Positions 1 through 11,227 of a stretch of DNA of 26,706 bases are shown here, piece after piece. The notes beneath the pieces are model-generated. The model made no database searches. It worked only from the letters and a program-made list of their open reading frames with translations, and was not told where the DNA came from. The first letter of the stretch is position 1. Each line of letters starts with the position of its first letter. The position numbers and the translations under genes are program-made. The stretch is from the NCBI RefSeq assembly GCF_000829055.1, contig NZ_AP012545.1, positions 1-26,706 of the forward strand, read 5' to 3'. The stretch comes from Lacticaseibacillus casei DSM 20011 = JCM 1134 = ATCC 393 (lineage in GTDB: Bacteria > Bacillota > Bacilli > Lactobacillales > Lactobacillaceae).

Positions 1-12
1 GTGTTTTCTGTT

Positions 13-85
13 TTTTGCGTACACTCTTCGCCCAAGGGCCCAGTATACGCAAAAGCGGTACTGGGCCTTTGTTGTATCTCAACAA
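13..85 (+). promoter_or_regulatory. Structured leader of rep (attenuator-like hairpins)
   Basis: Upstream of the chosen rep start there is a GC-rich hairpin: GGCCCAGTA (37-45) pairs with TACTGGGCC (59-67), extendable by a G-T and two A-T pairs, and is followed by TTTGTTG. The loop begins with TACGCAAAA (46-54), which is perfectly complementary to TTTTGCGTA at 13-21, so a pseudoknot or a competing upstream stem is possible. A second small hairpin, TTGTTG (69-74) with CAACAA (80-85), sits directly before the GGGAG ribosome binding site at 87-91. Such leaders commonly control plasmid copy number by attenuation or translational coupling; that role is inferred here. Confidence 0.5.
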
Positions 86-99
86 CGGGAGCGAGTAGG

Positions 100-1581
100 A
101 TGCGCAAGACGGATGCAGCCGATGCAATCAAGACAATTCTAGGCGAAACCTTATCTACCCGACGCTACAAGCGTTCAGCGTTGGTGCCAGATGGTATGGC
201 CCGCAAAAGCGGGGCGGTTTTTGTGTGCTGGAGTAAGGACTTGCTGCGAGCGGCGCAAGGGGTCGTGATGACCTCGCAGGAGGCCGTACTGGATGCCGAT
301 GGCGCTTCACACTGGACGCCTAATGTTTTTCGCTATGGTACTTACGAGCGGCGAGGGGCGAAGTTTGGCACCATTCGTGGGCACGTGGAAAAGAATCTCA
401 AGGCAATTACCACATTTGTCGTTGATGTTGATTATCCCGCCGGTGAAAAGCCTGATTACGCTGATTTTGATAGCAGCTGCTTTACCATTCGGCATGGTGC
501 GGTGTTGTTTGAGCCGACCTACATTTTGTCGACCCCACATGGTTATCAGGCGTACTACGTGATGGCGGCGCCGGTTTGGATCCGTCGCAGTGGAGATGGT
601 CGCTACCCGGCACTGGCATCGGCAAAACACGTCTCACAGGCGATTCGCGCAGCAGTGGCGGCCCAGAATCCTTATACTGATACCGGAGCCAATGATTTTG
701 GCTTCTTTCGGCTACCATTGAGTGACAACCTGGTCGAAGTCGATGAGGATGCCCGGCCAGCGTTTGCTGTGCTGCAGGCCTGGTCGATGTCCGTTGAGGG
801 GCAACAGCAGACTAAGCCAACGAAGCTAGTGAGTGATCAGGTACATACACAATGGTTTGAGGCACTGACTCAGGCCCAGGTGCCATGCGCGCAGGGGAGC
901 GGTTACGGGCGCAACAATACGCTTTTGACGCTATGCCTGGCCCAGTACGCTTCTGGCGTATCTGAAGCGGAAGCATTCGACTATGCTGATCAGTGGTCAA
1001 GTTTTCAGCGGCAGCCGCTGCGCGACAGTGAAGTGCGAGCCATCGTGCGGTCAGCCTATTCTGGACGGTATCAAGGTGCGAACATGAGCTATGTGCGGGA
1101 ATTGTGCGAGCGCTATGTGCCTGGCACCGTGATTAAGAGCGGGGCACAGGCGTGGTCGCATTTTCGTAAGCCACGTGCCCAGCGGCAGTATTCCCATCAA
1201 CAGGAGTGGGCCCAGGATCTGCTGCGGCTTGCTGAACGGTCGACTGACCGCGTGCTTGGGCATGCGCGGTTTACTTATTTGCAGCTGCAGCAAGCGCTCG
1301 GCATCAGCCGGCAGTCCTTAGTGCGGCTCTTGAACGCGTTGGCTAAGCGAGCGCAGATGAGCATTCGCCGGGTGCGGGGGCGCAATGGCGGCGTTTATTT
1401 GGCAACGGCGCGGATGATTGCAAAGTACGTACAGAGCGAGAAGGGGACTGTGCAGCGTGAGCCAGAGCAACCTTCGCCGCAAGCTGAGTCGGTTCAGATG
1501 ACCTTACAGATTATTGGGATTTTTGATGGAGCTATGCGCCATATTAAATGGTCTCATTCGCCAATACATATATCTAGTTAA
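100..1581 (+). CDS. rep: Plasmid replication protein, primase-polymerase type with PriCT domain
   Basis: 493-residue replication initiator. The open frame reaches back to a GTG at base 1, but I choose ATG 100 because GGGAG at 87-91 lies 8 bases before it and the upstream stretch encodes hairpin sequence. Residues about 100-210 resemble the archaeo-eukaryotic primase fold: FVVDVD (DxD metal site, about 109-111), STPHG (about 144-148) and FFRLP (about 202-206). Residues about 250-325 (GYGRNNTLL ... LRDSEVRAIV) match the primase C-terminal (PriCT) domain. A winged-helix-like segment (ALGISRQSLVRLLNAL) follows near 395-415 and probably contacts DNA. It is likely the only replication gene here. 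The last 30 or so residues look unlike the rest and may have been altered by rearrangement downstream. Confidence 0.85.
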   Translation: MRKTDAADAIKTILGETLSTRRYKRSALVPDGMARKSGAVFVCWSKDLLRAAQGVVMTSQEAVLDADGASHWTPNVFRYGTYERRGAKFGTIRGHVEKNLKAITTFVVDVDYPAGEKPDYADFDSSCFTIRHGAVLFEPTYILSTPHGYQAYYVMAAPVWIRRSGDGRYPALASAKHVSQAIRAAVAAQNPYTDTGANDFGFFRLPLSDNLVEVDEDARPAFAVLQAWSMSVEGQQQTKPTKLVSDQVHTQWFEALTQAQVPCAQGSGYGRNNTLLTLCLAQYASGVSEAEAFDYADQWSSFQRQPLRDSEVRAIVRSAYSGRYQGANMSYVRELCERYVPGTVIKSGAQAWSHFRKPRAQRQYSHQQEWAQDLLRLAERSTDRVLGHARFTYLQLQQALGISRQSLVRLLNALAKRAQMSIRRVRGRNGGVYLATARMIAKYVQSEKGTVQREPEQPSPQAESVQMTLQIIGIFDGAMRHIKWSHSPIHISS

Positions 1582-1753
1582 GCAGTGTTCTCCTTCTCTC
1601 GTTGCAGGCTGATTGCGTCTCTTTTGAGCATTGTCTTTGTGTGGTTGGTTTTCATGTTGTTCGTTGTTATTATTAGATTTGTATAGATTGGAAAAAGTGA
1701 CCATTTTCAGCTTGAGTGTGCGTTCTGTGATGGCTTTTTAGGAGATGCTTAAC

Positions 1754-1879
1754 ATGGCAAATGCGAATGGTGGTATTCCTTCAGTAAAGGCTTCTATTCA
1801 GTCTTTGATGAAGATTTGGAGCGCGTGGGTACCGACAAGGTCATCAATGATTTTGAATCTGTAAGAGAACGGTATCTTA
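1754..1879 (+). pseudogene. Remnant of an unrecognised small gene cut by IS5 copy 1
   Basis: An ATG at 1754 follows GGAGATG (1741-1747) and opens a frame of only 36 codons ending at 1862-1864. After a one-frame shift near 1776-1780 the sequence reads FSKGFYSVFDEDLERVGTDK and continues VINDFESVRERYL up to the IS left end, which looks far more like real protein than the annotated frame. I infer the 5' end of a former gene with one frameshift, then truncation by the IS at 1880. I do not recognise the family. The 170 bases before it (1582-1753) hold no gene I can support. Confidence 0.35.
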
Positions 1880-2736
1880 GAACCTGTCTAGTATCTGCTG
1901 AATCTGGTAGAATTGTGGAAAACCGACTGAGGAGTTTGTCATGCCAGATTATTTAAGCAATATTTCTCGAGCGCAATTTGCGTTAATACAACCTGATTTA
2001 GAAAAATTCCGTAAGCATACAAGACCGCGTCGTTATGATCTTTATGACGTATTCAATGCCATCCTTTACTCGCTTACTACAGGGTGTCAATGGCGTGAAT
2101 TACCGCACGATTTCCCGGAATGGCATACCGTCTACCGCTATTACGATATGTGGCGAGATAAACCAGACCCGACAGCTGATTCGCTATTAGAAAGGCTTTT
2201 AAAAAAACTGTCGTTTCCTATCGTTTTGCACAGGGCCGATCGGCCCGAACGTCGTTTGTGATTGTTGATGCTCAAAGTGTTAAAACCACTGATTTAACGA
2301 AAAATAGTGGCTACGATGGCGGCAAAAAGATTTCAGGGATTAAGCGTCACATGGCGGTTGATATTAACGGTTTACCACAAGCCATTCTCGTGACACGAGC
2401 TAATGTATCAGATCGTTCAGGTGCATTGGCTATGCTTAGTTTGGCTAGCCAAAATTTAGAGCTGGTTCAGCATGTCATGGTTGATGGTGGCTACACTGGC
2501 AATGACTTTGCGGATCAGGTGAAGCTCATTTTGAATGCTAAGACGATGGTAGCTAAACGCAACGAGTTGCATACGTTCACGGTGTTACCGCAACGATGGA
2601 TCATTGAACGTTCATGGAGTTGGCTAGACAAATGTCGGCGACTTTGGAAAAACTGTGAACGCGCCCTTAACAGCAGTCTTCAAATGGTTGTATTGGCCTT
2701 CCTGAAGATAGTTCTTAAAAGATACTAGACGGGTTC
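1880..2736 (+). mobile_element. IS5-family (IS427-group-like) insertion sequence, copy 1
   Basis: 857-base element. The left end GAACCTGTCTAGTATCTG and the inverse of the right end GAACCCGTCTAGTATCTT form the terminal inverted repeats. TTA flanks both ends (1877-1879 and 2737-2739), fitting the TNA target preference of this group. It carries two overlapping reading frames joined by a slippery run. The two encoded proteins are identical to those of copy 2 at 3844-4700, which points to recent duplication. Because the flanks belong to unrelated genes (unknown gene left, umuC fragment right), the matching TTA may be coincidence after recombination. Confidence 0.85.
1941..2728 (+). CDS. IS5-family transposase, two frames joined by -1 frameshift
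   Basis: The upstream frame (1941-2261, 106 residues, starting [12 protein letters not shown]) and the downstream frame (from 2258, ending 2728) overlap. A -1 slip on the run CTTTTAAAAAAAC (about 2196-2208) gives one protein of about 262 residues that reads [16 protein letters not shown] into the second frame. DDE residues are visible: D in VDAQSVK, D in VDGGYTG, and E in [17 protein letters not shown]. It should excise and insert the element at TNA sites. Apparently intact, so copy 1 may be active. Confidence 0.8.
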
Positions 2737-2739
2737 TTA

Positions 2740-3366
2740 GCGATAGACACCCCGCTAGTTTATGGTGGTGCCGAAGCCGCGCCGCCACCTGTTCCCCAAT
2801 TTCTTTAATGACCGTTTCGATTTCGGCTTGGTTAAAATAGTCCCGTGGTAGCACTTGTGAATTACCCAAGCTAGCTGCTTTAACCTTAATTGGTTCCGTG
2901 ACTTTTGCGCGATCAATTCCCCAGGCCGTAGCAAATAATTGGCTACCAATGATGCCAAGTTGTTGTTTGAGTAAATAAGGGTTGGTATGGGCTAGCTCAT
3001 ACATATTGTGAATTTGAAGCCGGTTCAAACGTTTAGCCATATGGGGGCCAATCCCCCAAACATCCGTTAATTCGTTGATTGACCAAATCTTATCTGGCAC
3101 AGTTTCGTAATGGATTTCACCGATCAATTCATGATTATGTTTAGCGTAAAGGTCTAAGGCTAATTTAGCTTGCACCGGATTGTCACCAATTCCCACGGTG
3201 GTATACAAGCCTAGCTTTTGCCGAACTGTCTTTTGAATCAAGCGTGCCACTTCGCGAACGGAATTGCCAAACAGCCGCCAAGTATGGGTCATATCAAGAA
3301 TGCTTTCATCAATTGAATACGGCCAAACCTCTTTTTCAGTAGTAAATTGATGAAAGATCTGATTGA
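2740..3366 (-). pseudogene. umuC: Y-family DNA polymerase (UmuC/DinB-like) internal fragment
   Basis: About 208 codons from the middle of a lesion-bypass polymerase of the plasmid UmuC/UvrX type. Visible are YSIDES (part of the catalytic carboxylate motif), GIGDNPVQAKLALD, DVWGIGPHMAKRL (helix-hairpin-helix in the thumb region) and HHHKLAGCLSL. The N-terminal part with the first metal-binding aspartate is replaced by the IS-A end at 3367, and the C-terminal DNA-binding region is cut by IS5 copy 1. The frame stays open through both junctions and yields a 266-residue chimera (3424 to 2624), but catalysis is not expected. Family length is about 420 residues. Confidence 0.85.
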
Positions 3367-3840
3367 GGGAAGTCAACACTTTTTCGGATAGTTTGCTAAG
3401 CGACTTTTTGTGAAGCTTGGTCATACAAGGAAAGCCATGCTACTGGTGCAAGATAGTCTAAGCGTGCTTGTACCCTTACGCGGTTGTAAAAGGTCTCGAT
3501 GTAAGCGAAGACTTGCGCTCTCAGATCATTGATATCTTTAAATTGTATCTGATAAATGAGCTCTTTCTTCATGATGGCAAAGAAGCTTTCGCTCCAAGCG
3601 TTATCACCCGGTTTTCCCAATGCTGAGAAGCTACGTTGCCAATGATATTGGTTGACCAACTTTGTCACTGCTTTGGCCGTGTATTGGCTACCACGGTCAC
3701 TATGAAAAATACACGTTTCTGGCAAAGCCCACCTTTGGTGGGCTTGTTTAAGTGTCGCTAAGACTAAATCCGTGTCCATATGATTGGATATTTGATGAGC
3801 TAACACTAAGTTGCTGGTCAAATCCCTTATTTGGCAAATG
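3367..3840 (-). mobile_element. IS3-family element IS-A, 3' remnant (copy 0)
   Basis: The 3' 470 or so bases of the IS3-family element whose complete copy lies at 10858-12114. It keeps the terminal sequence GGGAAGTCAACACTTTTTCGGA and the last 140 codons of orfB (3396-3821 and further upstream), including HSDRGSQYT and AWSESFFAIMKKE. The 5' part is removed where IS5 copy 2 begins (TAA 3841-3843 is native IS-A sequence, so IS5 inserted here). The variants FFAIMKKE and APVAWLS are shared with copy C at 23882, so these two copies are closest relatives. Not functional. Confidence 0.85.
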
Positions 3841-3843
3841 TAA

Positions 3844-4700
3844 GAACCCGTCTAGTATCTTTTAAGAACTATCTTCAGGAAGGCCAATACAACCATTTGA
3901 AGACTGCTGTTAAGGGCGCGTTCACAGTTTTTCCAAAGTCGCCGACATTTGTCTAGCCAACTCCATGAACGTTCAATGATCCATCGTTGCGGTAACACCG
4001 TGAACGTATGCAACTCGTTGCGTTTAGCTACCATCGTCTTAGCATTCAAAATGAGCTTCACCTGATCCGCAAAGTCATTGCCAGTGTAGCCACCATCAAC
4101 CATGACATGCTGAACCAGCTCTAAATTTTGGCTAGCCAAACTAAGCATAGCCAATGCACCTGAACGATCTGATACATTAGCTCGTGTCACGAGAATGGCT
4201 TGTGGTAAACCGTTAATATCAACCGCCATGTGACGCTTAATCCCTGAAATCTTTTTGCCGCCATCGTAGCCACTATTTTTCGTTAAATCAGTGGTTTTAA
4301 CACTTTGAGCATCAACAATCACAAACGACGTTCGGGCCGATCGGCCCTGTGCAAAACGATAGGAAACGACAGTTTTTTTAAAAGCCTTTCTAATAGCGAA
4401 TCAGCTGTCGGGTCTGGTTTATCTCGCCACATATCGTAATAGCGGTAGACGGTATGCCATTCCGGGAAATCGTGCGGTAATTCACGCCATTGACACCCTG
4501 TAGTAAGCGAGTAAAGGATGGCATTGAATACGTCATAAAGATCATAACGACGCGGTCTTGTATGCTTACGGAATTTTTCTAAATCAGGTTGTATTAACGC
4601 AAATTGCGCTCGAGAAATATTGCTTAAATAATCTGGCATGACAAACTCCTCAGTCGGTTTTCCACAATTCTACCAGATTCAGCAGATGCTAGACAGGTTC
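3844..4700 (-). mobile_element. IS5-family insertion sequence, copy 2
   Basis: Same 857-base length and same encoded proteins as copy 1, inverted. Its ends are GAACCCGTC at 3844 and GACAGGTTC ending at 4700. The flanks are TAA on the left (inside IS-A) and TTA on the right (inside melA), so the ends do not share a direct repeat. This implies that recombination or deletion joined two formerly separate loci after insertion. Confidence 0.85.
3852..4639 (-). CDS. IS5-family transposase (copy 2), frameshift-joined
   Basis: Two frames, 4639-4319 and 4322-3852, overlap by four bases and are joined by the same slippery run as in copy 1. The translations match copy 1 residue for residue. Both DDE aspartates and the glutamate are present, so this copy should also be active. 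Confidence 0.8.
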
Positions 4701-5714
4701 TTAGCGGATATTAGTAAACGGACCCATGATAAAGGGATGCGGTTCGGACTTTGGTTCGAGCCAGAAAATATTTCAGCCGATTTCGAACTTTATCGGGCCC
4801 ATCCTGACTGGGTGTTAGGCGTACCAGATCGTGGCCGAACGTTATCGCGGAACGAATACGTGCTTGATTTCAGCCAACCGGATGTTGTCGACAATATTTT
4901 TGAACAAATGACCGCAGTTCTTGATAAGGTGCCCATTGATTATATCAAGTGGGATATGAACCGCAATTTAACGGAAGTCTATTCGCCACATAGCGATTCA
5001 GCTCATGAAGGTGAGACTAGCCACCGCTTTATCTTAGGTGTATATGACTTGATGGAGCGTTTAACGAAACGCTATCCACAGATTTTATTTGAAGGCTGCT
5101 CTGGCGGTGGTGGCCGCTTCGATGCTGGTTTAATGTATTATATGCCACAGAGTTGGCCATCTGATAATAATGACCCGATTGAACGGCTCAAAATTCAATA
5201 TGGGACTTCACTCGTTTATCCAATTTCTGCAATTACCGCCCATGTTGGGACGAGCCCGGATGAATTGTTAGGACGGTCGACGTCGATGAAGATGCGTGGT
5301 GCTGTGGCAATGAGTGGTACCTTGGGCTATGAACTGGACGCGGCCCAACTAAGTGATGCGGACAAGCAGGCCGTTATAAGACAGGTTGCCTTCTATAAGC
5401 AGCACCGTGAGTTAGTTCAATACGGGACCTTTTATCGATTAGAGAGCCCGTTTGAATCTAATACGGTCGCGTGGATGTTTGTTAGTCCGGATCAGAAAGA
5501 AGCTTTGCTGTTCACCTTCGTTATTTTAGGTGCAGTTCAACCAGAACCGCATATTACGAAGTTAGCGGGATTAGACCCTCAGCAGACCTACGTTGAGACC
5601 GACACAAACAAAATGTACGGTGGCGATGAATTGATGCAACTAGGACTCTACACGACTCCCGTTCAAACTAGTGACTTTACGGCGCAGGTACATTACTTCA
5701 AGGATAAGGACTAA
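4701..5714 (+). pseudogene. melA: Alpha-galactosidase (GH36), 5'-truncated
   Basis: The C-terminal 337 codons of a glycoside hydrolase family 36 alpha-galactosidase, which releases galactose from melibiose, raffinose and stachyose. The usual length is about 730-740 residues. The fragment starts inside the catalytic barrel (HDKGMRFGLWFEPEN) and keeps the nucleophile motif YIKWDMNR (Asp codon 4953-4955), EGCSGGGGRFD, and the acid/base motif WPSDNNDP (Asp codon 5163-5165), plus the C-terminal beta domain. IS5 copy 2 replaced the first half, including the whole N-terminal domain. A frame starting at ATG 4638 inside the IS runs into it without a stop, so a fused 358-residue product could be made, but activity is unlikely. 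It converges on lacM. Confidence 0.9.
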
Positions 5715-5756
5715 GCTCAGCCATTAAACATATTAAAACTTAATCATCGTTAATCT

Positions 5757-5797
5757 AAAAGAACGCTCTGGCAAATAACCTGCCGGAGCGTTCTTTT
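5757..5797. terminator. Bidirectional terminator between melA and lacM
   Basis: GAACGCTCTGGCA (5761-5773) pairs with TGCCGGAGCGTTC (5781-5793) with one G-T pair. The stem is flanked by AAAA and TTTT that extend it and provide U-tracts on both strands. It sits between convergent genes and can stop both transcripts. Confidence 0.85.
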
Positions 5798-5813
5798 GAA
5801 ATCAAATTAATTT

Positions 5814-8741
<2,928 letters not shown>

Positions 8742-8824
8742 CGACTACTGACAACGACAACGGGCGATAAGAAGAATTTGAATCGATAACGTGATAAATT
8801 TGTAAAGCGTTACCAAATCTTGTT

Positions 8825-10330
8825 CTAAAGGTCTTGTGGGGTGTTGACAACAATCAAAAAAATCATTATAGTCAAACCTAATAAAATTTTAGTAAAACTA
8901 TTTACGGAGGGATTTTTCATGAATACTAGCGACTTAAAACGGTTCAAAGTCAAATGGTACTGATGACCGGTAAAATTTAATATTTTGAACCTTGCTTCGG
9001 CAGCTGACTTCACATTGTTGAGATCAGCTGCCTTTTGCTTATAGTTCATTGAGTAGAAAATATTCTTGAATGAGATAAGAATACGTAGACGAAAGTTTTT
9101 GAAACTACGGAACCCGTATGCCGTGCGCTTAATTGCTTTGATTTTATTGTTTGAACCTTCAATTGGTCCGTTTGAGAATCCATAGATAAAGCTGTTTATT
9201 ATTTCGTCGAAGTGCTTGCGGATAGTGCGACGAGCCTTCTTCATTGCCTTTGGCAATGAGCGGTATTGGGCATCATTTTTTGTGGGGTATAGAACAGACT
9301 TAAGTTCAGCTTCATCACGAGTTTCGATGGCGTAAAGAATCCCTTGGTAGAAAGCGTATGCGTCACGCAGTTCATCAGAGAGCGCCAGTAGGCGGTCGAT
9401 AACTTCTTTATCAGTTAAATAGGCATGCTTAAAATTGATTCGATTTTTGCGGCTAGTGTAATCGAGTGCAGTTTCGTGCTTCATAAGTAGTTTCCAGAAG
9501 CGCTTTAGTTGGCGATACTCTTTGCTGTCTGACCCGAATTGTTTCATAACACTGATACGAACCTTGTTTAGTTCACGGTATGCTTGAGTTACAACGTGAA
9601 ATCTGTCGGCTACGATGTTTGCGTTTGGAAATAAATCCTTAATCATAGCTCTGTAAGGGGTGAATAAATCTACAGTAATGGTTTTAACAGCAGCTCGAGC
9701 TGCTGGACTGTATTGATTGAAATAGGCACGGAGCTGACCAGCACCGCGCTCCTTCATGACATCTAGAATGTGGTGGTTAACAGAATCGATTAAAATCATG
9801 CTCATTCCGCTAGTTGCGAACTTGCCTGATTTGAAGTCATCGAACGCGATGTTTTGTGGCAGGTAATGGAAATTTGTTTTGTTGTAAACGAATAAGCCTT
9901 CGGCTGCGCGCATTACGGTTTGCGTTGATATGTTGTTATCTAAGGCGATGTGCTTTTGACTAACGTTTTCACTTAGTTCCATTGCTGCGGTTTGTTTAAC
10001 CTTATCGATGATAGGGTTGTTTGGTTGAATGTCAGTGAGGTGCGCAATGGACGTGTGTCCACATTTCTTGCATAGAAATTTTTGCTTTCGGATTCTATAG
10101 TTTTGAAACTTGAATGCGCTACGTGGCCCTTGATGAGTAACCATTTTGGTACCATTGTGAACCAGCGGAGTTCCGCATTTTTCGCAGTTGGTAGCGTATG
10201 TCAGAAGGAGATTCCAAGTAATTGTAGTGGTTCCGTTGAGATTAGTTTCATTGAAGTGTTGTTCTGCTTTTGGATCAAAATCGACATTTAAGTCTGTTAA
10301 TCCAATTAAAATTCTGATATCGTTATCCAT
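8825..10330 (-). CDS. tnp: ISL3-family transposase
   Basis: 501 residues. N-terminal zinc-binding cysteines (NCEKCG ... FLCKKCG, about 48-95), a helix-turn-helix segment (SQKHIALDNNISTQTVMRAAEG), then the DDE domain with D in AFDDFKSGK, D in ANIVADRFHVV and E in NGPIEGSNNKIKAIKRTAYG. Start chosen at ATG 10330 after AAAGGAT. The frame continues past the IS end into flanking DNA (8940-8825), adding about 38 residues, including a hydrophobic stretch, that the element itself does not encode. Activity with this tail is uncertain. Confidence 0.85.
   Translation of the reverse strand: MDNDIRILIGLTDLNVDFDPKAEQHFNETNLNGTTTITWNLLLTYATNCEKCGTPLVHNGTKMVTHQGPRSAFKFQNYRIRKQKFLCKKCGHTSIAHLTDIQPNNPIIDKVKQTAAMELSENVSQKHIALDNNISTQTVMRAAEGLFVYNKTNFHYLPQNIAFDDFKSGKFATSGMSMILIDSVNHHILDVMKERGAGQLRAYFNQYSPAARAAVKTITVDLFTPYRAMIKDLFPNANIVADRFHVVTQAYRELNKVRISVMKQFGSDSKEYRQLKRFWKLLMKHETALDYTSRKNRINFKHAYLTDKEVIDRLLALSDELRDAYAFYQGILYAIETRDEAELKSVLYPTKNDAQYRSLPKAMKKARRTIRKHFDEIINSFIYGFSNGPIEGSNNKIKAIKRTAYGFRSFKNFRLRILISFKNIFYSMNYKQKAADLNNVKSAAEARFKILNFTGHQYHLTLNRFKSLVFMKNPSVNSFTKILLGLTIMIFLIVVNTPQDL
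8842..8870 (+). promoter_or_regulatory. Strong divergent promoter upstream of the truncated gene at 8919
   Basis: TTGACA (8842-8847), a 17-base spacer and TATAGT (8865-8870) form a near-consensus promoter pointing away from lacL. It is followed by GGAGGG (8907-8912) and ATG at 8919. Confidence 0.7.
8919..8940 (+). pseudogene. First seven codons of a gene cut by the ISL3 element
   Basis: ATG with an excellent ribosome binding site encodes MNTSDLK, then enters the IS left end and stops after seven more codons. Divergence from lacL and a shared control region suggest a transporter or regulator for galactosides, but too little remains to identify it. No continuation is recognisable on the other side of the IS at 10474. 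Confidence 0.5.
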
Positions 10331-10473
10331 GTTGGGATATCCTTTCGAGGGTATTTTGGGCAGACTGGTTGCAGCTGGTCTGTCCTTTTTTATTTTTACA
10401 CCAAAAAACCAAAAAAGGTACCAACAACCAATCGCGTGAGCGAGTGGTCATCAGTACCAAATATTTTAGAGCC
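8941..10473 (-). mobile_element. ISL3-family insertion sequence
   Basis: The ends GGTTCAAAGTCAAATGGTAC at 8941 and, inverted, GGCTCTAAAATATTTGGTAC at 10473 share the ISL3-type start and then the perfect GGTACTGATGACC. Flanking octamers are CTTAAAAC and CTTAAGAA, sharing CTTAA only, so an 8-base target duplication is imperfect or absent. One transposase on the minus strand. Confidence 0.85.
10358..10391 (+). terminator. Terminator-like hairpin inside ISL3, antisense to the transposase
   Basis: GGGCAGAC (10358-10365) pairs with GTCTGTCC (10378-10385, one wobble), followed by TTTTTT. It would stop plus-strand transcripts just beyond the transposase start, for example read-through from the divergent promoter at 8842. 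Confidence 0.5.
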
Positions 10474-10857
10474 CTTAAGAATCATGGACGAAGAATTCGG
10501 CCGGTGGTCAAAAAAGAAGTTGCCCCAGTTTACAATTCAAGTGCAACACCCTGACGACTAGACCATAAAGGCCATGAAGACCTATTCTTGTTAGTGCTAG
10601 CTAAACAAGAAAGCAGGAATCTTCATGACCCACTCTCAGACTAACACCCACAAGCATTACCAACAACTCAGTTTTAGCGACCGTGCTACAATTCAGGCCC
10701 TTCAGGCTGCTGGTGACACCGCGACCGTGATTGCACAGAAGCTTCATCGCAGTAAAGCGACAATCTCACGAGAAATCACGCGTGGATCTGTAACTCAGCT
10801 CGACTCGAAGCGTCACTCGCATCAAGTCTATCTTGCGGAAACTGCCCAAGCCATGCA
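10474..10857 (+). mobile_element. IS30-family fragment and short unassigned flank
   Basis: ATTCAAGTGCAACACCC (about 10532-10548) resembles an IS30-type terminal repeat, so the element probably begins near there. The 55 bases before it (10474-10530) hold nothing I can identify, although the frame reads RPVVKKEVAPVY. The IS30 transposase starts at 10625 and is cut at 10857 by IS-A. Confidence 0.6.
10625..10857 (+). pseudogene. IS30-family transposase, N-terminal 78 codons
   Basis: Starts behind GCAGGAATCTTC and encodes the N-terminal helix-turn-helix of IS30 transposases: QQLSFSDRATIQALQAAG, then VIAQKLHRSKATISREITRG. About 78 of the usual 310-350 residues remain; the catalytic domain is lost at the junction with IS-A (AQAMQ, then IS sequence). 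Confidence 0.85.
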
Positions 10858-10922
10858 GGGTCTGTACTAGAATTTCGGACAGAAACATAAGAGAATTGAT
10901 TTATCCGAAAGGAGTCTTCAAA

Positions 10923-11204
10923 ATGACCTATTCACGCAATCGCTACGACCAAGATTTTAAGAAAAATGCGGTACGTTTGAGTTTTAACTCTTCCAAACCA
11001 GTTAAAATCATTGCCTCCGAACTTGGTGTTCCTGAAAGTGCCCTGTATCGTTGGCGGAAGCTATATACCGAAGATGGAAAGCAAACGCCGTTTGCTTCTT
11101 TAGAAGCTGAGAACCGTGCCTTAAAACGTGAAAATGCCGAATTAGCATTGGAGCGTGATATGTTAAAAAAAGCCGCCGCCTACTTTGCCAGTCTCCAGAA
11201 GTAA
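10923..11204 (+). CDS. IS3-family OrfA (IS-A copy A)
   Basis: 93 residues with the IS3 OrfA layout: helix-turn-helix (YDQDFKKNAVRLSF ... IIASELGVPESALYRWRK) and a C-terminal leucine-zipper-like coiled coil (LEAENRALKRENAELALERD). The start has AAAGGAG 10 bases upstream. The run TTAAAAAAAGCC near its 3' end (about 11162-11173) is a typical -1 frameshift signal that would fuse OrfA to OrfB. Confidence 0.9.
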   Translation: MTYSRNRYDQDFKKNAVRLSFNSSKPVKIIASELGVPESALYRWRKLYTEDGKQTPFASLEAENRALKRENAELALERDMLKKAAAYFASLQK

Positions 11205-11227
11205 CCCCCAGCGATAAGTATGCTTTT

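Noticed and set aside
1..99. rep starting at GTG 1 (526 residues)
   Set aside because: The first 33 codons overlap strong hairpins and there is no visible ribosome site inside the window, while ATG 100 has GGGAG at good distance.
2624..3424. Intact 266-residue DNA repair protein
   Set aside because: Both ends are IS sequence; only the central 208 codons are polymerase, so it is a chimera.
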